Source: UBA1479 sp040218445 (GTDB lineage Bacteria > Pseudomonadota > Alphaproteobacteria > Rhodospirillales > Casp-alpha2). From it: a stretch of DNA of 64,000 nucleotides. The notes under the pieces were generated by a model. That model was not told where the DNA came from and searched no databases. It saw only the letters and a program-made list of their open reading frames with translations. The DNA lies in contig JAVJRK010000012.1 in NCBI GenBank assembly GCA_040218445.1, forward strand, positions 186,001 to 250,000, read 5' to 3'. A program made the translations under genes and the position numbers. Shown here piece by piece: positions 42,943-51,825 of the stretch (positions are counted from its first letter, which is position 1; every line of letters starts with the position of its first letter).

Positions 42943-42962
42943 CTATATAGCTATATAGCTAT
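42943..42962. promoter_or_regulatory. Tandem CTATATAG palindromes, candidate GntR operator
   Basis: The 8-bp palindrome CTATATAG occurs twice head to tail (42943-42950, 42951-42958) followed by half a copy (CTAT). The combined TATATAGCTATATA is itself a palindrome. It lies between the GntR gene and the VOC gene. HutC-type operators are A/T-rich palindromes, so binding by the adjacent regulator is likely. Confidence 0.6.
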
Positions 42963-42975
42963 CAGGATTGCGACC

Positions 42976-43860
42976 TCAGGCTTCGGACAGGACGATCAGG
43001 GCGCCGAATGCATCCGTCGACGGAACGTAAAGGCGGTTTCCCGCGCGCACGAAGGGAACCTGATTGTCTTCCCAAAGCGCTTCCGCAGCGCCCAGGTCCG
43101 CGACCTCGACCCGGAACCCGGCGAACCGGGCTTCGTCATCGACCAGCGGCGGCACCTGCGCCCCGGGATAGGTTTCCGCAAAGGCATCCGGTTCCAGAAT
43201 ACACAACCCCGCCCCGTTGAGCCCGGCGCAAATTCCGCCGTTGATGGGAACGATGGCCCCGAACAGGCGCTTCAACACCTGCATATGGATTTCCGGTTCT
43301 TCGGCCACCATATGGATCTCGGCGATCCGCCGGGCCCCGTTGGCATGGGTCTGGAACTGCGGCTTCCAGAACACCTCCGGCGGGTGGCAGTGATTACAGG
43401 TAAAAAACGGCGCCCTTGGCAAAGCGGGGTCGGTCAGAAAGGTCAGGCGAAAATCCAGGGCAACCTCGGTCCCATCCGGCTGCTTCGCCGTCCGCCCGAA
43501 CCCGAAGGGCGCGTATAGGTCGAAACCGGCGGCCTGATACCGGGCACGGTCCGCCTCCCATCCGTCCGAGGTCAGGGCCAGCATGGACATGCCTTCGTCC
43601 GTTTCCAGAAAGTCCCGGTTATAGGCGCCGAAGGAATACGCCCCCTCTTCGGCCTCGGGAACATCATCCGGTTTGGTGACGGACAGAAGTTCAATGAAAC
43701 TGCCCTGCAGTTGCGCCAGGCGGTTGCCCGTGCCGAACGGGTGCTGGGCCTGTGGCGTCAGCGTAAACCCGAGTTGTTCATAGAATGAAGCCAGCGCACC
43801 GAGATCGCGCGCGGCTAGAACGACGTGATCGACTCCCGTCATGCCGGTAGCACCTATCAT
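42976..43860 (-). CDS. VOC (glyoxalase-like) superfamily protein
   Basis: 294 aa, two-module glyoxalase-like protein. It begins with GVDHVVLAARDLGALASFYE (His as first metal ligand) and EQLGFTLTP, and includes FIELLSV with the paired acid. The second module carries IAEIHMVAEEPEIHM and ends FGALIVLSEA. Metal-dependent lyase, epimerase or dioxygenase activity is possible; the substrate is unknown. ATG 43860 has GGAG 11 bases before; ATG 43842 with AGGT is also possible. It ends close to the CTATATAG repeats and may share control with the dehydrogenase operon, though the order is against cotranscription. Confidence 0.8.
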   Translation of the reverse strand: MIGATGMTGVDHVVLAARDLGALASFYEQLGFTLTPQAQHPFGTGNRLAQLQGSFIELLSVTKPDDVPEAEEGAYSFGAYNRDFLETDEGMSMLALTSDGWEADRARYQAAGFDLYAPFGFGRTAKQPDGTEVALDFRLTFLTDPALPRAPFFTCNHCHPPEVFWKPQFQTHANGARRIAEIHMVAEEPEIHMQVLKRLFGAIVPINGGICAGLNGAGLCILEPDAFAETYPGAQVPPLVDDEARFAGFRVEVADLGAAEALWEDNQVPFVRAGNRLYVPSTDAFGALIVLSEA

Positions 43861-43916
43861 TGTTTCGAATGCTCCAACTTAGGTGCGGCCGCAGGCCTCA
43901 CACCACCGCAAACATG

Positions 43917-46160
43917 TTAGGGGACAAAATAGATCGGCGACGACCAGATGACGTGGCCGTCTTCCAGCGTGATGCGTACGTACAAGGCATTGTCGCGGTT
44001 CTTATCAAGGGGAATGCGCCGCTCGATCTTCAGCCGCGCGTGGGGGTTTTCCTCGGGCAGGCGGTAAAGGCGCACGCGCCGGCCCAGGCCGCCCGCTTCC
44101 AGGCAGATGTCTTCGCGCCCGATGTCCTGTACGGCAATGGATTTCTTGACCAGCGGCGTGTCGATCTTCAGCCAGCCCATGACCATGTCGTCCAGCCAGG
44201 CATCAAAGCCGATGAACCCGCCCGTGGTCAGCGACGACCATTCGACCCGCTGGGGCGAAACCAGATCCAGGCGCTTTTCGATGTTGTACCAATTGATCGG
44301 CTCGATCCGCGTGAAGGCGTTGCCGGAAAGCTCGGCTGAACCGTCCCAGACCGTTTCCCGGCCGCGACCCCGGTATTCGGAGCCTTCCCAGATCACGCGG
44401 ATGCGGCGGCCCATGTCTTCCTTTTCCGACGGCCGCCAGGTTTCCAGCAGCCTCAGCCCATCGCGGATATCGATCCGTTCGATCGGGGCAGCGGCATGGA
44501 TATCGATTCCGAAGGTCACGCTGTCGGCATCGGTTCTGAGAATGTCGCCCATCACGGCCTGGGTCACCTGCTCGTCGGGCGGGCCACCCAAGGCCGGATC
44601 GTCGTCATACCGATCGGCAGGTGCATCCAGACGGACCTGGGTCGAAAGCACCGCCCGGCAGCCCGTGGTGCAGTAATGATGACGGCGGCGCAGGGCCTTC
44701 ATCAAATCGGCGCGGGTCAAATCATCGGCAAACAGACAGGTCAGCCCGCCATAGGCGCCGAACCGGGTCGCCCCCGGATGGCTGGCGCCGGGCCGCCCCT
44801 TGTGGCCGTCGGATGTTGCCAGGATGCCCGTGCGATAGCCCATTTCAAAGGCATCCTCGACCAGCCATTCGAAGGTGCCCCAGGCGGAATGGACCTCGAC
44901 CGAACGTTCCTTGTCCCGGTCGTGGCCGCGCCGGATATCCGCATACCGCCCGCCCACATGGGCGAACACCATGCAGTCCTCGTCTTTGAGCTTTTCGAAC
45001 AAATCTTCGACGCTGTTGGCATCAAGGTCTTGGTCGGACCGGTCTTCGACCAGCGCGTGGGATGACCGGTAGATGGGCCGACCTTCTTCGGCGAACAGGA
45101 TATTGCGGTCACCGCCCAGACAGGTATTGGCCGACCATTCGTAACCGGGAATGACAATGAACCGGCTGTCCTGCGTGAACTCACGGGACAGGTTGTTCAA
45201 TTCGGCCCAGAATTCGGACGTGATCTGAAAATCGTTGCCTTGGTGCACGGTGGCATCCAGGAACGCCCGGTCCCGCGCAAAGGAAAAATAGGACCGCGCA
45301 TTGTTGGTGCCGATGGTTTCCTGGGACTGGCCGTGCAGGTCGGCCCAGAAGCTGACGCCTGCTCCCTTGGGCACCACTCGCAGCGGGTTGGACCGCGCCG
45401 CCACGTTGCCGTCCATGTCGATCAGTTCGACCCGCAGATCGCCTTCTTGTTCCGCGCGCAGACCGTCGATCTGCACCGATGCCTGACCCGGATAGAACGA
45501 GATTTCGTCCGGCAGGTTTTCGACCGGCCGGGTCGAGGTAACGCGAAAGGTGTCCTCGCATTTGGCGGACGGGTTGCCCCAGCGGTCCTCACCCCTGAGG
45601 CCCAGAAGAAACGTCTCGCCCACCCGCTTCAAGGTCGGCAGGACGGCCTTGTACTGAACCGGCGGGCCGGATGTAATCTCGATCGACGGTGTGTGGGGCA
45701 GTTCCACATAATCGTAGGTCGCAAAGGCATCGACCAGAATCTTGAACTGGAATTCCTGTTCTTGGAATGTCTGCATGCGCACGCCGGGGCCGCCGAACCG
45801 CCGGTCGCCCACGCGGATGACGATGCGGTCCCCTTCGGACAAAAAGCCGTGCACGACCTTGATATAAAGCGTCTTATCCCAGGGGCGGAAGTTGCGTTTG
45901 ATATCGTATTCCATGTGCAGCACGGCACCGTTGGATGCCTGTGCCGTCACATAATTGGGCGCTTCGGGATCGTCCATCTGCATCCGCCCCATGTCCGAGG
46001 CAAAACGGTGGACGATCTTGAGCGAGCCGGAATCATCGATCCCGAACTTACCCGCCGTGTAGATGATGAAGAACGACTGATAGCTGCCGGCTTCGACCGG
46101 TCCCAGGGGGGCGATGGAAACGGAGCCCATTTCCTCTGGCATATAGGTTGAAAGCGGCAT
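43917..46160 (-). CDS. DUF3604 protein (PHP-like metal hydrolase)
   Basis: 747 aa. The DUF3604 core is visible from about residue 280: SFWADLHGQSQETIGTNN, then PGYEWSANT, AHVGGRYADIRRGHD and ILATSDGHKGRPGASHPG, with the His/Asp pattern expected for a multinuclear metal site as in PHP-type hydrolases. The N-terminal 270 residues are beta-rich sequence. DUF3604 proteins are abundant in marine bacteria and function is unsettled. I choose ATG 46160; a TTG at 46169 is possible. It lies 130 bases from the dehydrogenase gene upstream on the same strand, so an operon is possible. Confidence 0.85.
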   Translation of the reverse strand: MPLSTYMPEEMGSVSIAPLGPVEAGSYQSFFIIYTAGKFGIDDSGSLKIVHRFASDMGRMQMDDPEAPNYVTAQASNGAVLHMEYDIKRNFRPWDKTLYIKVVHGFLSEGDRIVIRVGDRRFGGPGVRMQTFQEQEFQFKILVDAFATYDYVELPHTPSIEITSGPPVQYKAVLPTLKRVGETFLLGLRGEDRWGNPSAKCEDTFRVTSTRPVENLPDEISFYPGQASVQIDGLRAEQEGDLRVELIDMDGNVAARSNPLRVVPKGAGVSFWADLHGQSQETIGTNNARSYFSFARDRAFLDATVHQGNDFQITSEFWAELNNLSREFTQDSRFIVIPGYEWSANTCLGGDRNILFAEEGRPIYRSSHALVEDRSDQDLDANSVEDLFEKLKDEDCMVFAHVGGRYADIRRGHDRDKERSVEVHSAWGTFEWLVEDAFEMGYRTGILATSDGHKGRPGASHPGATRFGAYGGLTCLFADDLTRADLMKALRRRHHYCTTGCRAVLSTQVRLDAPADRYDDDPALGGPPDEQVTQAVMGDILRTDADSVTFGIDIHAAAPIERIDIRDGLRLLETWRPSEKEDMGRRIRVIWEGSEYRGRGRETVWDGSAELSGNAFTRIEPINWYNIEKRLDLVSPQRVEWSSLTTGGFIGFDAWLDDMVMGWLKIDTPLVKKSIAVQDIGREDICLEAGGLGRRVRLYRLPEENPHARLKIERRIPLDKNRDNALYVRITLEDGHVIWSSPIYFVP

Positions 46161-46289
46161 TTTCCCCAAAACCCCATCGTCACGGCCGCGACGCCCGGTC
46201 GGCGCGGCGAACCTGCAGCAACATTAGATTATACTGACCAAATCGCCGCCGTCAGCAGGGTAGCGGATGCCCATGCCGGCATGCCCCCG

Positions 46290-47195
46290 TCAATCCGTCC
46301 CGTCCGGCAGCGTGATTCCGCTGTCCCGCTGATAGACCTTGATGACCGAGGCATCGTCTTCGCGCCCCATCCCCATGTCCTGGGCTTCCTTGAAACGCTG
46401 AAACGCCGTTTGGGAAATCGGCAGATCGAAATCCAGCCGCTCGCCCTGCGCCAGCACGATACCCAGGTCCTTGATGAAGATGTCGACCGCACTTTTCGGG
46501 CTGTAATCATTGTCCAGCACGTGGGGCACCCGGTTTTCGAACATCCAGGAATTCCCCGCCGAGGCGGTAATGACCTCGAACACGGCTTTCGCGTCCAGGC
46601 CACTGCGGATGGCCAGCGCCATGGCTTCCATGGCGGTCGCGATATGCACGCCGGCCAGTAATTGGTTGACCATCTTCATGGTCGATCCGGGACCGGGCGC
46701 ATCACCCAGTTCGAACACCTTTTCCGCCACTGCATCCAACAACGGGCGGGCCGCCTGAAAGGCCGCATCGCACCCCGATGCCATGACCGAAAGCTTGCCC
46801 GCCGCCGCCTTGACCGGGCCGCCGGAAATGGGCGCATCCAGGTAAAGGGCACCCTTCGCGGTGACCTGGTCCGCCAATGCTTGGGCCGTATCCGGCGGCA
46901 TGGTCGCACAGCCCAGCACCACGGCCCCGGGCTTCAGCGTATCCAGCACGCCGTTGGGGCCCGTCAATACGGCTTCGACCTGCTGGGCATTGACCACCAC
47001 GACCGCGACCGCATCGGCCGCTTCGGCCGCCTGGGCCGGAGTTTCCACGGCGCGGCCACCGGCATCGGCGAAGGCCCGCCGGGCATCTTCGGACAGATCG
47101 CAACCCGCCGTGTCGATGCCGGCCGCAACCAACGATTTCGCCATGCCCATGCCCATGGCGCCCAGGCCGATGACCGCCGCGCGGTATGCCGTCAT
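46290..47195 (-). CDS. Beta-hydroxyacid dehydrogenase, LtnD / 3-hydroxyisobutyrate dehydrogenase-like
   Basis: 301 aa NAD(P)-dependent dehydrogenase. The Rossmann motif is VIGLGAMGMGMAKSLVAAGI, the substrate strand DAPISGGPVKAA, and the catalytic lysine occurs in GPGSTMKMVNQLLAG. The best-fitting subgroup by pattern is L-threonate dehydrogenase (LtnD), whose partner kinase and aldolase genes are not present here. Other members act on tartronate semialdehyde or sulfolactaldehyde. Without partners I call only the family with confidence. Confidence 0.87.
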   Translation of the reverse strand: MTAYRAAVIGLGAMGMGMAKSLVAAGIDTAGCDLSEDARRAFADAGGRAVETPAQAAEAADAVAVVVVNAQQVEAVLTGPNGVLDTLKPGAVVLGCATMPPDTAQALADQVTAKGALYLDAPISGGPVKAAAGKLSVMASGCDAAFQAARPLLDAVAEKVFELGDAPGPGSTMKMVNQLLAGVHIATAMEAMALAIRSGLDAKAVFEVITASAGNSWMFENRVPHVLDNDYSPKSAVDIFIKDLGIVLAQGERLDFDLPISQTAFQRFKEAQDMGMGREDDASVIKVYQRDSGITLPDGTD

Positions 47196-47234
47196 GTCGT
47201 GAAGTCCTTAATTAGGTGTTGAATGTGGGGCGCC

Positions 47235-47912
47235 TCAAAGCTTGTCGAGCGCGCCCTTGATCCGGGAAATGGTTTCTTTAAGACCCTGCATCATGTTGTC
47301 GGCGTCTTTTTCCAACGAAGCCAATTCCTTACGGCCGACTTCGATTTGAGACATCAGCTTGGTCCGCTCGGCATTAAGTTTGTCCAACCCGGCTTGGGCA
47401 TCCGCCTGTTTCTGGGCCGCATCGGACGCCGCTTCAAGCGCCGCCTTGGTTTCCGTGTAAAGACCCGACAACTTGGTTTCCAGTTCCTGGGCTTCGGCCC
47501 GGCGTTTTTCGATATCCGCTTCCGTCGCCGCCAGATCCGCCTTGGCCTTTTCAACAGCCTGGGCGATGTCCTTTGATTCCTTCAGGAACTTGTCCTGCGC
47601 CGCCTGCATGGCGGCCCGCTCTTCGGTCACCTGGTCGCGCAGGCGTTCCATGTCGTTTTGGGCCTGGGATACGTCCGAGGCATAATCGACCGCCGCAACG
47701 ATGGCCAGACCAGCAACCACGAACAGCACCAAGGCCACGCGTTTCCAGGCGGCGGCCGAACCATCAAGCCCCGCCACACCGGCAAGGAAACCGGAAGACG
47801 ACTTTTCGTCCTTGCCCGCGCCGGGCTGCGGTTTGGCCTCTGTTGTCTTTTTGTCCGCCGGTTTGGCTGCCGCCGGTTTTTCCGTATTTTTCTTGCCGTT
47901 TTGTTCGCTCAT
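47235..47912 (-). CDS. Membrane protein with long coiled coil
   Basis: 225 aa. A Lys/Ala/Pro-rich tail of about 60 residues (EKPAAAKPADKKTTEAKP) leads to one membrane span (RVALVLFVVAGLAIVAAVDY), then about 130 residues of heptad-rich coiled coil (AQNDMERLRDQVTEERAAMQ). No signal peptide. I use ATG 47912; the longer frame upstream has no supporting site. It may scaffold or oligomerise at the membrane. No family recognised. Confidence 0.6.
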   Translation of the reverse strand: MSEQNGKKNTEKPAAAKPADKKTTEAKPQPGAGKDEKSSSGFLAGVAGLDGSAAAWKRVALVLFVVAGLAIVAAVDYASDVSQAQNDMERLRDQVTEERAAMQAAQDKFLKESKDIAQAVEKAKADLAATEADIEKRRAEAQELETKLSGLYTETKAALEAASDAAQKQADAQAGLDKLNAERTKLMSQIEVGRKELASLEKDADNMMQGLKETISRIKGALDKL

Positions 47913-48158
47913 GGATTTCGGTCCTCGCAATGGGTTGTGAAGGCCTCTCCCGCCCAGACTGTGGGGTCCATTATAGAGCACGCATGTTGCAGGGCCAGAG
48001 GCCACACGCATCATTTAAAGATGACATCCAGGGGCAGCAAACCTCTATCCGATTGATATTGTGGGATTGTGGCAGGAAGATGGATGGCACCCGCCGGCGA
48101 AACCGCTATGATGGCCGGCCAGTCCGTTATCCCGTCCCGACCTCCGGCATACCATCAT

Positions 48159-49244
48159 ATGATCATCTCCCACATCACCCTGCGCCGCATGTCCCTTCCC
48201 CTGAAGGTGCCGTACAAACTGGCTTTCGGGCCGGTCACGACGCTGGATACGATTTTGGCAACCCTCACGGGAGACGGCGGCGAGTATGGGTTCGGCGAAG
48301 CCACGATCCTGACCGGCTACACGCCGGAAACCTTCGACGGCGCCTGGGCCAAGGCATCCGAACTGGCGGCCGCGATCAAAGGCCTTCACGCCGCTGACGT
48401 CAAGATGCGGCTCCTGGCCGATCACAAATCCGCCCCCTTTACCGTGACCGCACTGGTCACCGCCGTGGAAATGGCCGAAGGCTGCCCCTTGCTGTCCGTC
48501 ACGGAAGACACGTCCGTGCCCATATTGGCGATCCTGACCGCAACCGATGAAACCGGTATCGCCGAAGAACTGGAACAGCACCGGACCGCCGGTTACGGCA
48601 CGGTCAAGGTCAAGGTCGGCTTTGACTGGCAGGACGATGCCAAACGCCTGCGGTTCATCCAACAGCAGGTCGCTGCCATGCCCGCGGGCGGTGTGACGCT
48701 GCGCATCGACGGCAACCAGGGCTATTCCCTGGATGATGCCCTGGCTTTCACCAAGCAACTGACCCCGGATCATATCGAACTGTTCGAACAGCCCTGTCAC
48801 ATGGACGACTGGGATGCGGCCAAGGCCGTGTCCGATATTTCCGCCGTACCCATGATGTTGGACGAAAGCATTTACGGCCCGGCCGAGATCGAGCGCGCGG
48901 CGGAAAGCGGCAGTGCGCGCTTCGTGAAACTGAAACTGATGAAGGCGGGGTCGCTGGAAAACTTGGCGCAGCAGTTGGCTCGCATCCGCGAATTGGGCAT
49001 GGAACCCGTGCTGGGCAACGGCGTCGCCGCCGACCCGGGCTGTTGGATGGAAGCCTGCGTCGCCCGCAGCCATATCACCAACGCGGGCGAAATGAACGGT
49101 TTCCTGAAACCGCGCCAATGCCTGTTCGCCGACCCCATCCGGATGGACCGGGGCGCCATGGCCCTACACCCCGGAGCACCCGCCCTAATCGACGATCAGG
49201 CCCTGGATGCGCTGGCCCTGGACACATATCGGGTGGCGGCCTAA
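48159..49244 (+). CDS. Enolase-superfamily enzyme (mandelate racemase/muconate lactonizing type)
   Basis: 361 aa. Catalytic lysines lie in TVKVKVG (KxK), metal ligands in RIDGNQGYS, FEQPC and LDES, and the opposite-face lysine in VKLKLMKAG. This is a second enolase-superfamily member besides dgcA in the window. The reaction (epimerase, racemase, cycloisomerase or dehydratase) cannot be set from sequence alone. ATG 48159 begins the typical MIISHITLRRMSLPL start. Two bases separate its stop from the TauE/SafE gene, so they form an operon, which suggests the exporter acts on a related metabolite. Confidence 0.85.
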   Translation: MIISHITLRRMSLPLKVPYKLAFGPVTTLDTILATLTGDGGEYGFGEATILTGYTPETFDGAWAKASELAAAIKGLHAADVKMRLLADHKSAPFTVTALVTAVEMAEGCPLLSVTEDTSVPILAILTATDETGIAEELEQHRTAGYGTVKVKVGFDWQDDAKRLRFIQQQVAAMPAGGVTLRIDGNQGYSLDDALAFTKQLTPDHIELFEQPCHMDDWDAAKAVSDISAVPMMLDESIYGPAEIERAAESGSARFVKLKLMKAGSLENLAQQLARIRELGMEPVLGNGVAADPGCWMEACVARSHITNAGEMNGFLKPRQCLFADPIRMDRGAMALHPGAPALIDDQALDALALDTYRVAA

Positions 49245-49246
49245 GC

Positions 49247-50014
49247 ATGCTGGAAATTCTTGGGCAGCCGCCGGTGACGCTGGCCTTCCTGGCGGTCGCG
49301 ATCCTACTGGGCGGCACGGTCAAGGGCATTTCGGGGATCGGCCTGCCCATCGTCACCATGTCGATCATCTTCACCCTGGATCTGTTGCCGCCCAAGGACA
49401 CCATCGCCTTCGTCGTCATGCCGATCCTGGTTACCAATCTGTGGCAGGCCGTGCGGTCAAGTGGCTGGATGATCACCGCCAAGGAACATTGGCTGCTGAT
49501 CGCCGTGTTCCTGCCTTGCCTGTTCCTGGGCTCGCAGATGCTGGCCGGTATGGACACCAAGGGGGTGTTTCTTGTGCTCGGCTGCATCGTCGCCGTGTTC
49601 GCCGCGTCGAACATGTGGAAGCCGGACATGGAACCCTTGACCCCCAAGACCCGCCTTTGGGCCGGTCCCCTGGCCGGCGTCGTGGGCGGACTGCTTGGCG
49701 GCTTGTCGACCGTCTGGGGCCCGCCGATCATCATGTATCTTGTCATGCTGCGCCTGCCCAAGGACATATGGGTGCGGTCGGTCGGCCTGATCTACGTCAC
49801 GGGCGCAATCCCATTGGCGGCGTTCTACTGGGCCAACGGCGTCCTGAACCCCACGAATGTCTATCTTTCGACGGCGGCCTGCCTGCCCGGCATTATCGGC
49901 GTGCTGATCGGCGAACGTATCCGCACGCGCATCAACGAAGACGCCTTCCGTCGCGCCATGCTGGTCTGTCTGTTCCTGATCGGTTTGAACTTGATCCGCC
50001 GCGCCGTGTTCTGA
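49247..50014 (+). CDS. TauE/SafE family exporter (copy 2)
   Basis: 255 aa with about eight helices. ILLGGTVKGISGIGLPIVTM near residue 20 and AGVVGGLLGGLSTVWGPPII near residue 142 are the paired TauE motifs. It starts two bases after the enolase-superfamily gene. The TauE family carries sulfite, sulfoacetate and other organic anions. It could serve the taurine/sulfoacetate route in the window or the acid processed by the neighbouring enzyme. Confidence 0.88.
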   Translation: MLEILGQPPVTLAFLAVAILLGGTVKGISGIGLPIVTMSIIFTLDLLPPKDTIAFVVMPILVTNLWQAVRSSGWMITAKEHWLLIAVFLPCLFLGSQMLAGMDTKGVFLVLGCIVAVFAASNMWKPDMEPLTPKTRLWAGPLAGVVGGLLGGLSTVWGPPIIMYLVMLRLPKDIWVRSVGLIYVTGAIPLAAFYWANGVLNPTNVYLSTAACLPGIIGVLIGERIRTRINEDAFRRAMLVCLFLIGLNLIRRAVF

Positions 50015-50097
50015 CAGGCTGACCGCGTCACTCTTTTTGCAGACCACCTTTACGTCCGCCGACTTATTCGCCCGCTGCCAAATCGGAGGAGACGACC

Positions 50098-50832
50098 ATG
50101 GAATTCACCGATCCAAATTTATGGCTTAGCCTGTTCACCTTGACGGCGCTGGAGATCGTCCTCGGCATCGACAATCTGGTGTTCATATCCGTCATCGCCG
50201 CGAAGTTACCCGAAGAACAGCGCGACAAGGCCCGCAAGCTGGGCTTGTCGGCGGCGCTCGGCATGCGGATCGTGTTGTTGGCATCCATCGCCTGGATCAT
50301 CGGGCTGACTGCCCCGGTGTTCACCATTCCCTGGATCGACCATGTGGTGTCATGGCGTGACCTGATCCTGCTGGGCGGCGGCATTTTTCTGCTGGCCAAG
50401 GGAACCATTGAAATCCACGGCACGATCGAAGGCGAAGAAGATCACGAAACCGGCACCAAGCAGGCGGCTTTCGGCGCCGTTATCGGCCAGATCATCGTGC
50501 TTGATCTGGTGTTTTCCATCGACAGCGTCGTCACCGCCGTGGGCATGGCCGAACATCTGCCGGTGATGATCACCGCCGTGGTGATCGCCATGATCATCAT
50601 GATCTGGTCGTCAGGCCCAGTGGCCCGTTTCATCCAGGACCACCCCACGACCAAAATGCTGGCCTTGGCCTTTTTGCTGTTGGTCGGCATGGCCCTAGTT
50701 GCCGACGGCATGCATTTCCATATCCCACGAGGATACCTGTATTTCGCTATCGCTTTCTCGATTTTGGTCGAAGTTTTGAACTTGGCGGCGCAACGCCGGC
50801 GCCGCCGGCTGCGGGATGCCAAGGCCGGATGA
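50098..50832 (+). CDS. TerC-family membrane protein
   Basis: 244 aa with seven or so helices. Landmarks are ALEIVLGIDNLVFISVIAAK near residue 19, with the two aspartates that likely bind metal, and IIVLDLVFSIDSVVTAVGMA near residue 132. TerC homologues move manganese or calcium and assist secreted-protein metallation. It has an independent GGAGGAGACGACC ribosome site. I see no Mn riboswitch in the 83 bases before it. Confidence 0.9.
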   Translation: MEFTDPNLWLSLFTLTALEIVLGIDNLVFISVIAAKLPEEQRDKARKLGLSAALGMRIVLLASIAWIIGLTAPVFTIPWIDHVVSWRDLILLGGGIFLLAKGTIEIHGTIEGEEDHETGTKQAAFGAVIGQIIVLDLVFSIDSVVTAVGMAEHLPVMITAVVIAMIIMIWSSGPVARFIQDHPTTKMLALAFLLLVGMALVADGMHFHIPRGYLYFAIAFSILVEVLNLAAQRRRRRLRDAKAG

Positions 50833-50873
50833 TCAGGAAGCGCCCCAGGTACGCAGACGGAGGCTAGGGTATC

Positions 50874-51803
50874 ATGCTGGGAATCTTATGGTCGATCCTG
50901 CCGATCTTCGCGCTGATCGTGCTCGGCAATCTGTTGCGGCGCGGCGGCATTCCGTCGGTCACGTTCTGGAACCTGAACGACAAGCTGGTCTATTGGGTGC
51001 TGTTCCCGTCGCTGCTGTTCTACAAAACCTCGACCACGGACCTGACGGGCAATGCCTTTGGCCCCTTGGCCCTGACCATACTTTGCGGTTTGGGCGCTGC
51101 CGTTGTCGTTTCGCTGATCCTGGGGCTGACGTTGGGTTTCAGCCGCCCGCAGGCGACCAGCATTCTGCAGGGATCGGCCCGCCATAACACCTTTATCGCG
51201 CTGGCGATTTCAGAACGCCTGTTCGGCATCGAAGGCCTGGCCGTGGCCGCCCTGACCACGGCGGTCCTGATCCCGCCGACCAACGTGCTGATCATCAGCC
51301 TGATGAACATCATGCTGCGCCAAGGGGCCGCGGGCGGTCTGTGGGCGCCCGTGGCAAAGGATTTGGTGCGCAATCCGCTGATCCTGTCCGTGTCATTGGG
51401 TGTCGGCGCCAACCTGTTGGGGGTCGGCGAAATTCCGGTCCTTCACGACACCACGGAAATGCTGGGACGGGCCGCCCTGCCCATCGTCCTGCTGGCTGTC
51501 GGCGCCAATATCCGCATCCATGAAATGCGGGCTTCCGCCGGGCCCATCGCCGTCGCCACGACGGTCAAGTTCCTGGTCTTTCCCGCCGCCGTCTGGGGCA
51601 TGTGCTGGACCTTGGGCATCACCGGCGTTCCCGCCTATGTGCTGACGATTTTCGCGGTCATGCCCATGCCGCCGTCGTCTTTTACCATCGCCCGTGAAAT
51701 GGGCGGCGACGCGCCCCTGGCCGCCAGCATGATCACCCTGCAAACCTTGCTGAGCCTGATCACCGTGCCCGTCAGCCTTGTGATCGCCCAGCACCTGTTT
51801 TAA
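50874..51803 (+). CDS. AEC-family (auxin efflux carrier) transporter
   Basis: 309 aa with about ten helices. The opening ILWSILPIFALIVLGNLLRR and GSARHNTFIALAISERLFG near residue 103 are typical of the family, which exports or takes up small organic acids such as malate or malonate. GGAGGCTAGGGTATC precedes the ATG. It follows TerC after 41 bases. Confidence 0.88.
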   Translation: MLGILWSILPIFALIVLGNLLRRGGIPSVTFWNLNDKLVYWVLFPSLLFYKTSTTDLTGNAFGPLALTILCGLGAAVVVSLILGLTLGFSRPQATSILQGSARHNTFIALAISERLFGIEGLAVAALTTAVLIPPTNVLIISLMNIMLRQGAAGGLWAPVAKDLVRNPLILSVSLGVGANLLGVGEIPVLHDTTEMLGRAALPIVLLAVGANIRIHEMRASAGPIAVATTVKFLVFPAAVWGMCWTLGITGVPAYVLTIFAVMPMPPSSFTIAREMGGDAPLAASMITLQTLLSLITVPVSLVIAQHLF

Positions 51804-51825
51804 TCCTAGCCGGGGAGGATACGGC

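Noticed and set aside
42943..42962. Short tandem CTATATAG copies considered as a CRISPR or minisatellite
   Set aside because: Units are 8 bp with no spacers and only 2.5 copies; they fit a regulator site better.
50015..50097. Search for a manganese riboswitch (yybP-ykoY type) before terC
   Set aside because: Only 83 bases between genes and no matching stem pattern could be seen.
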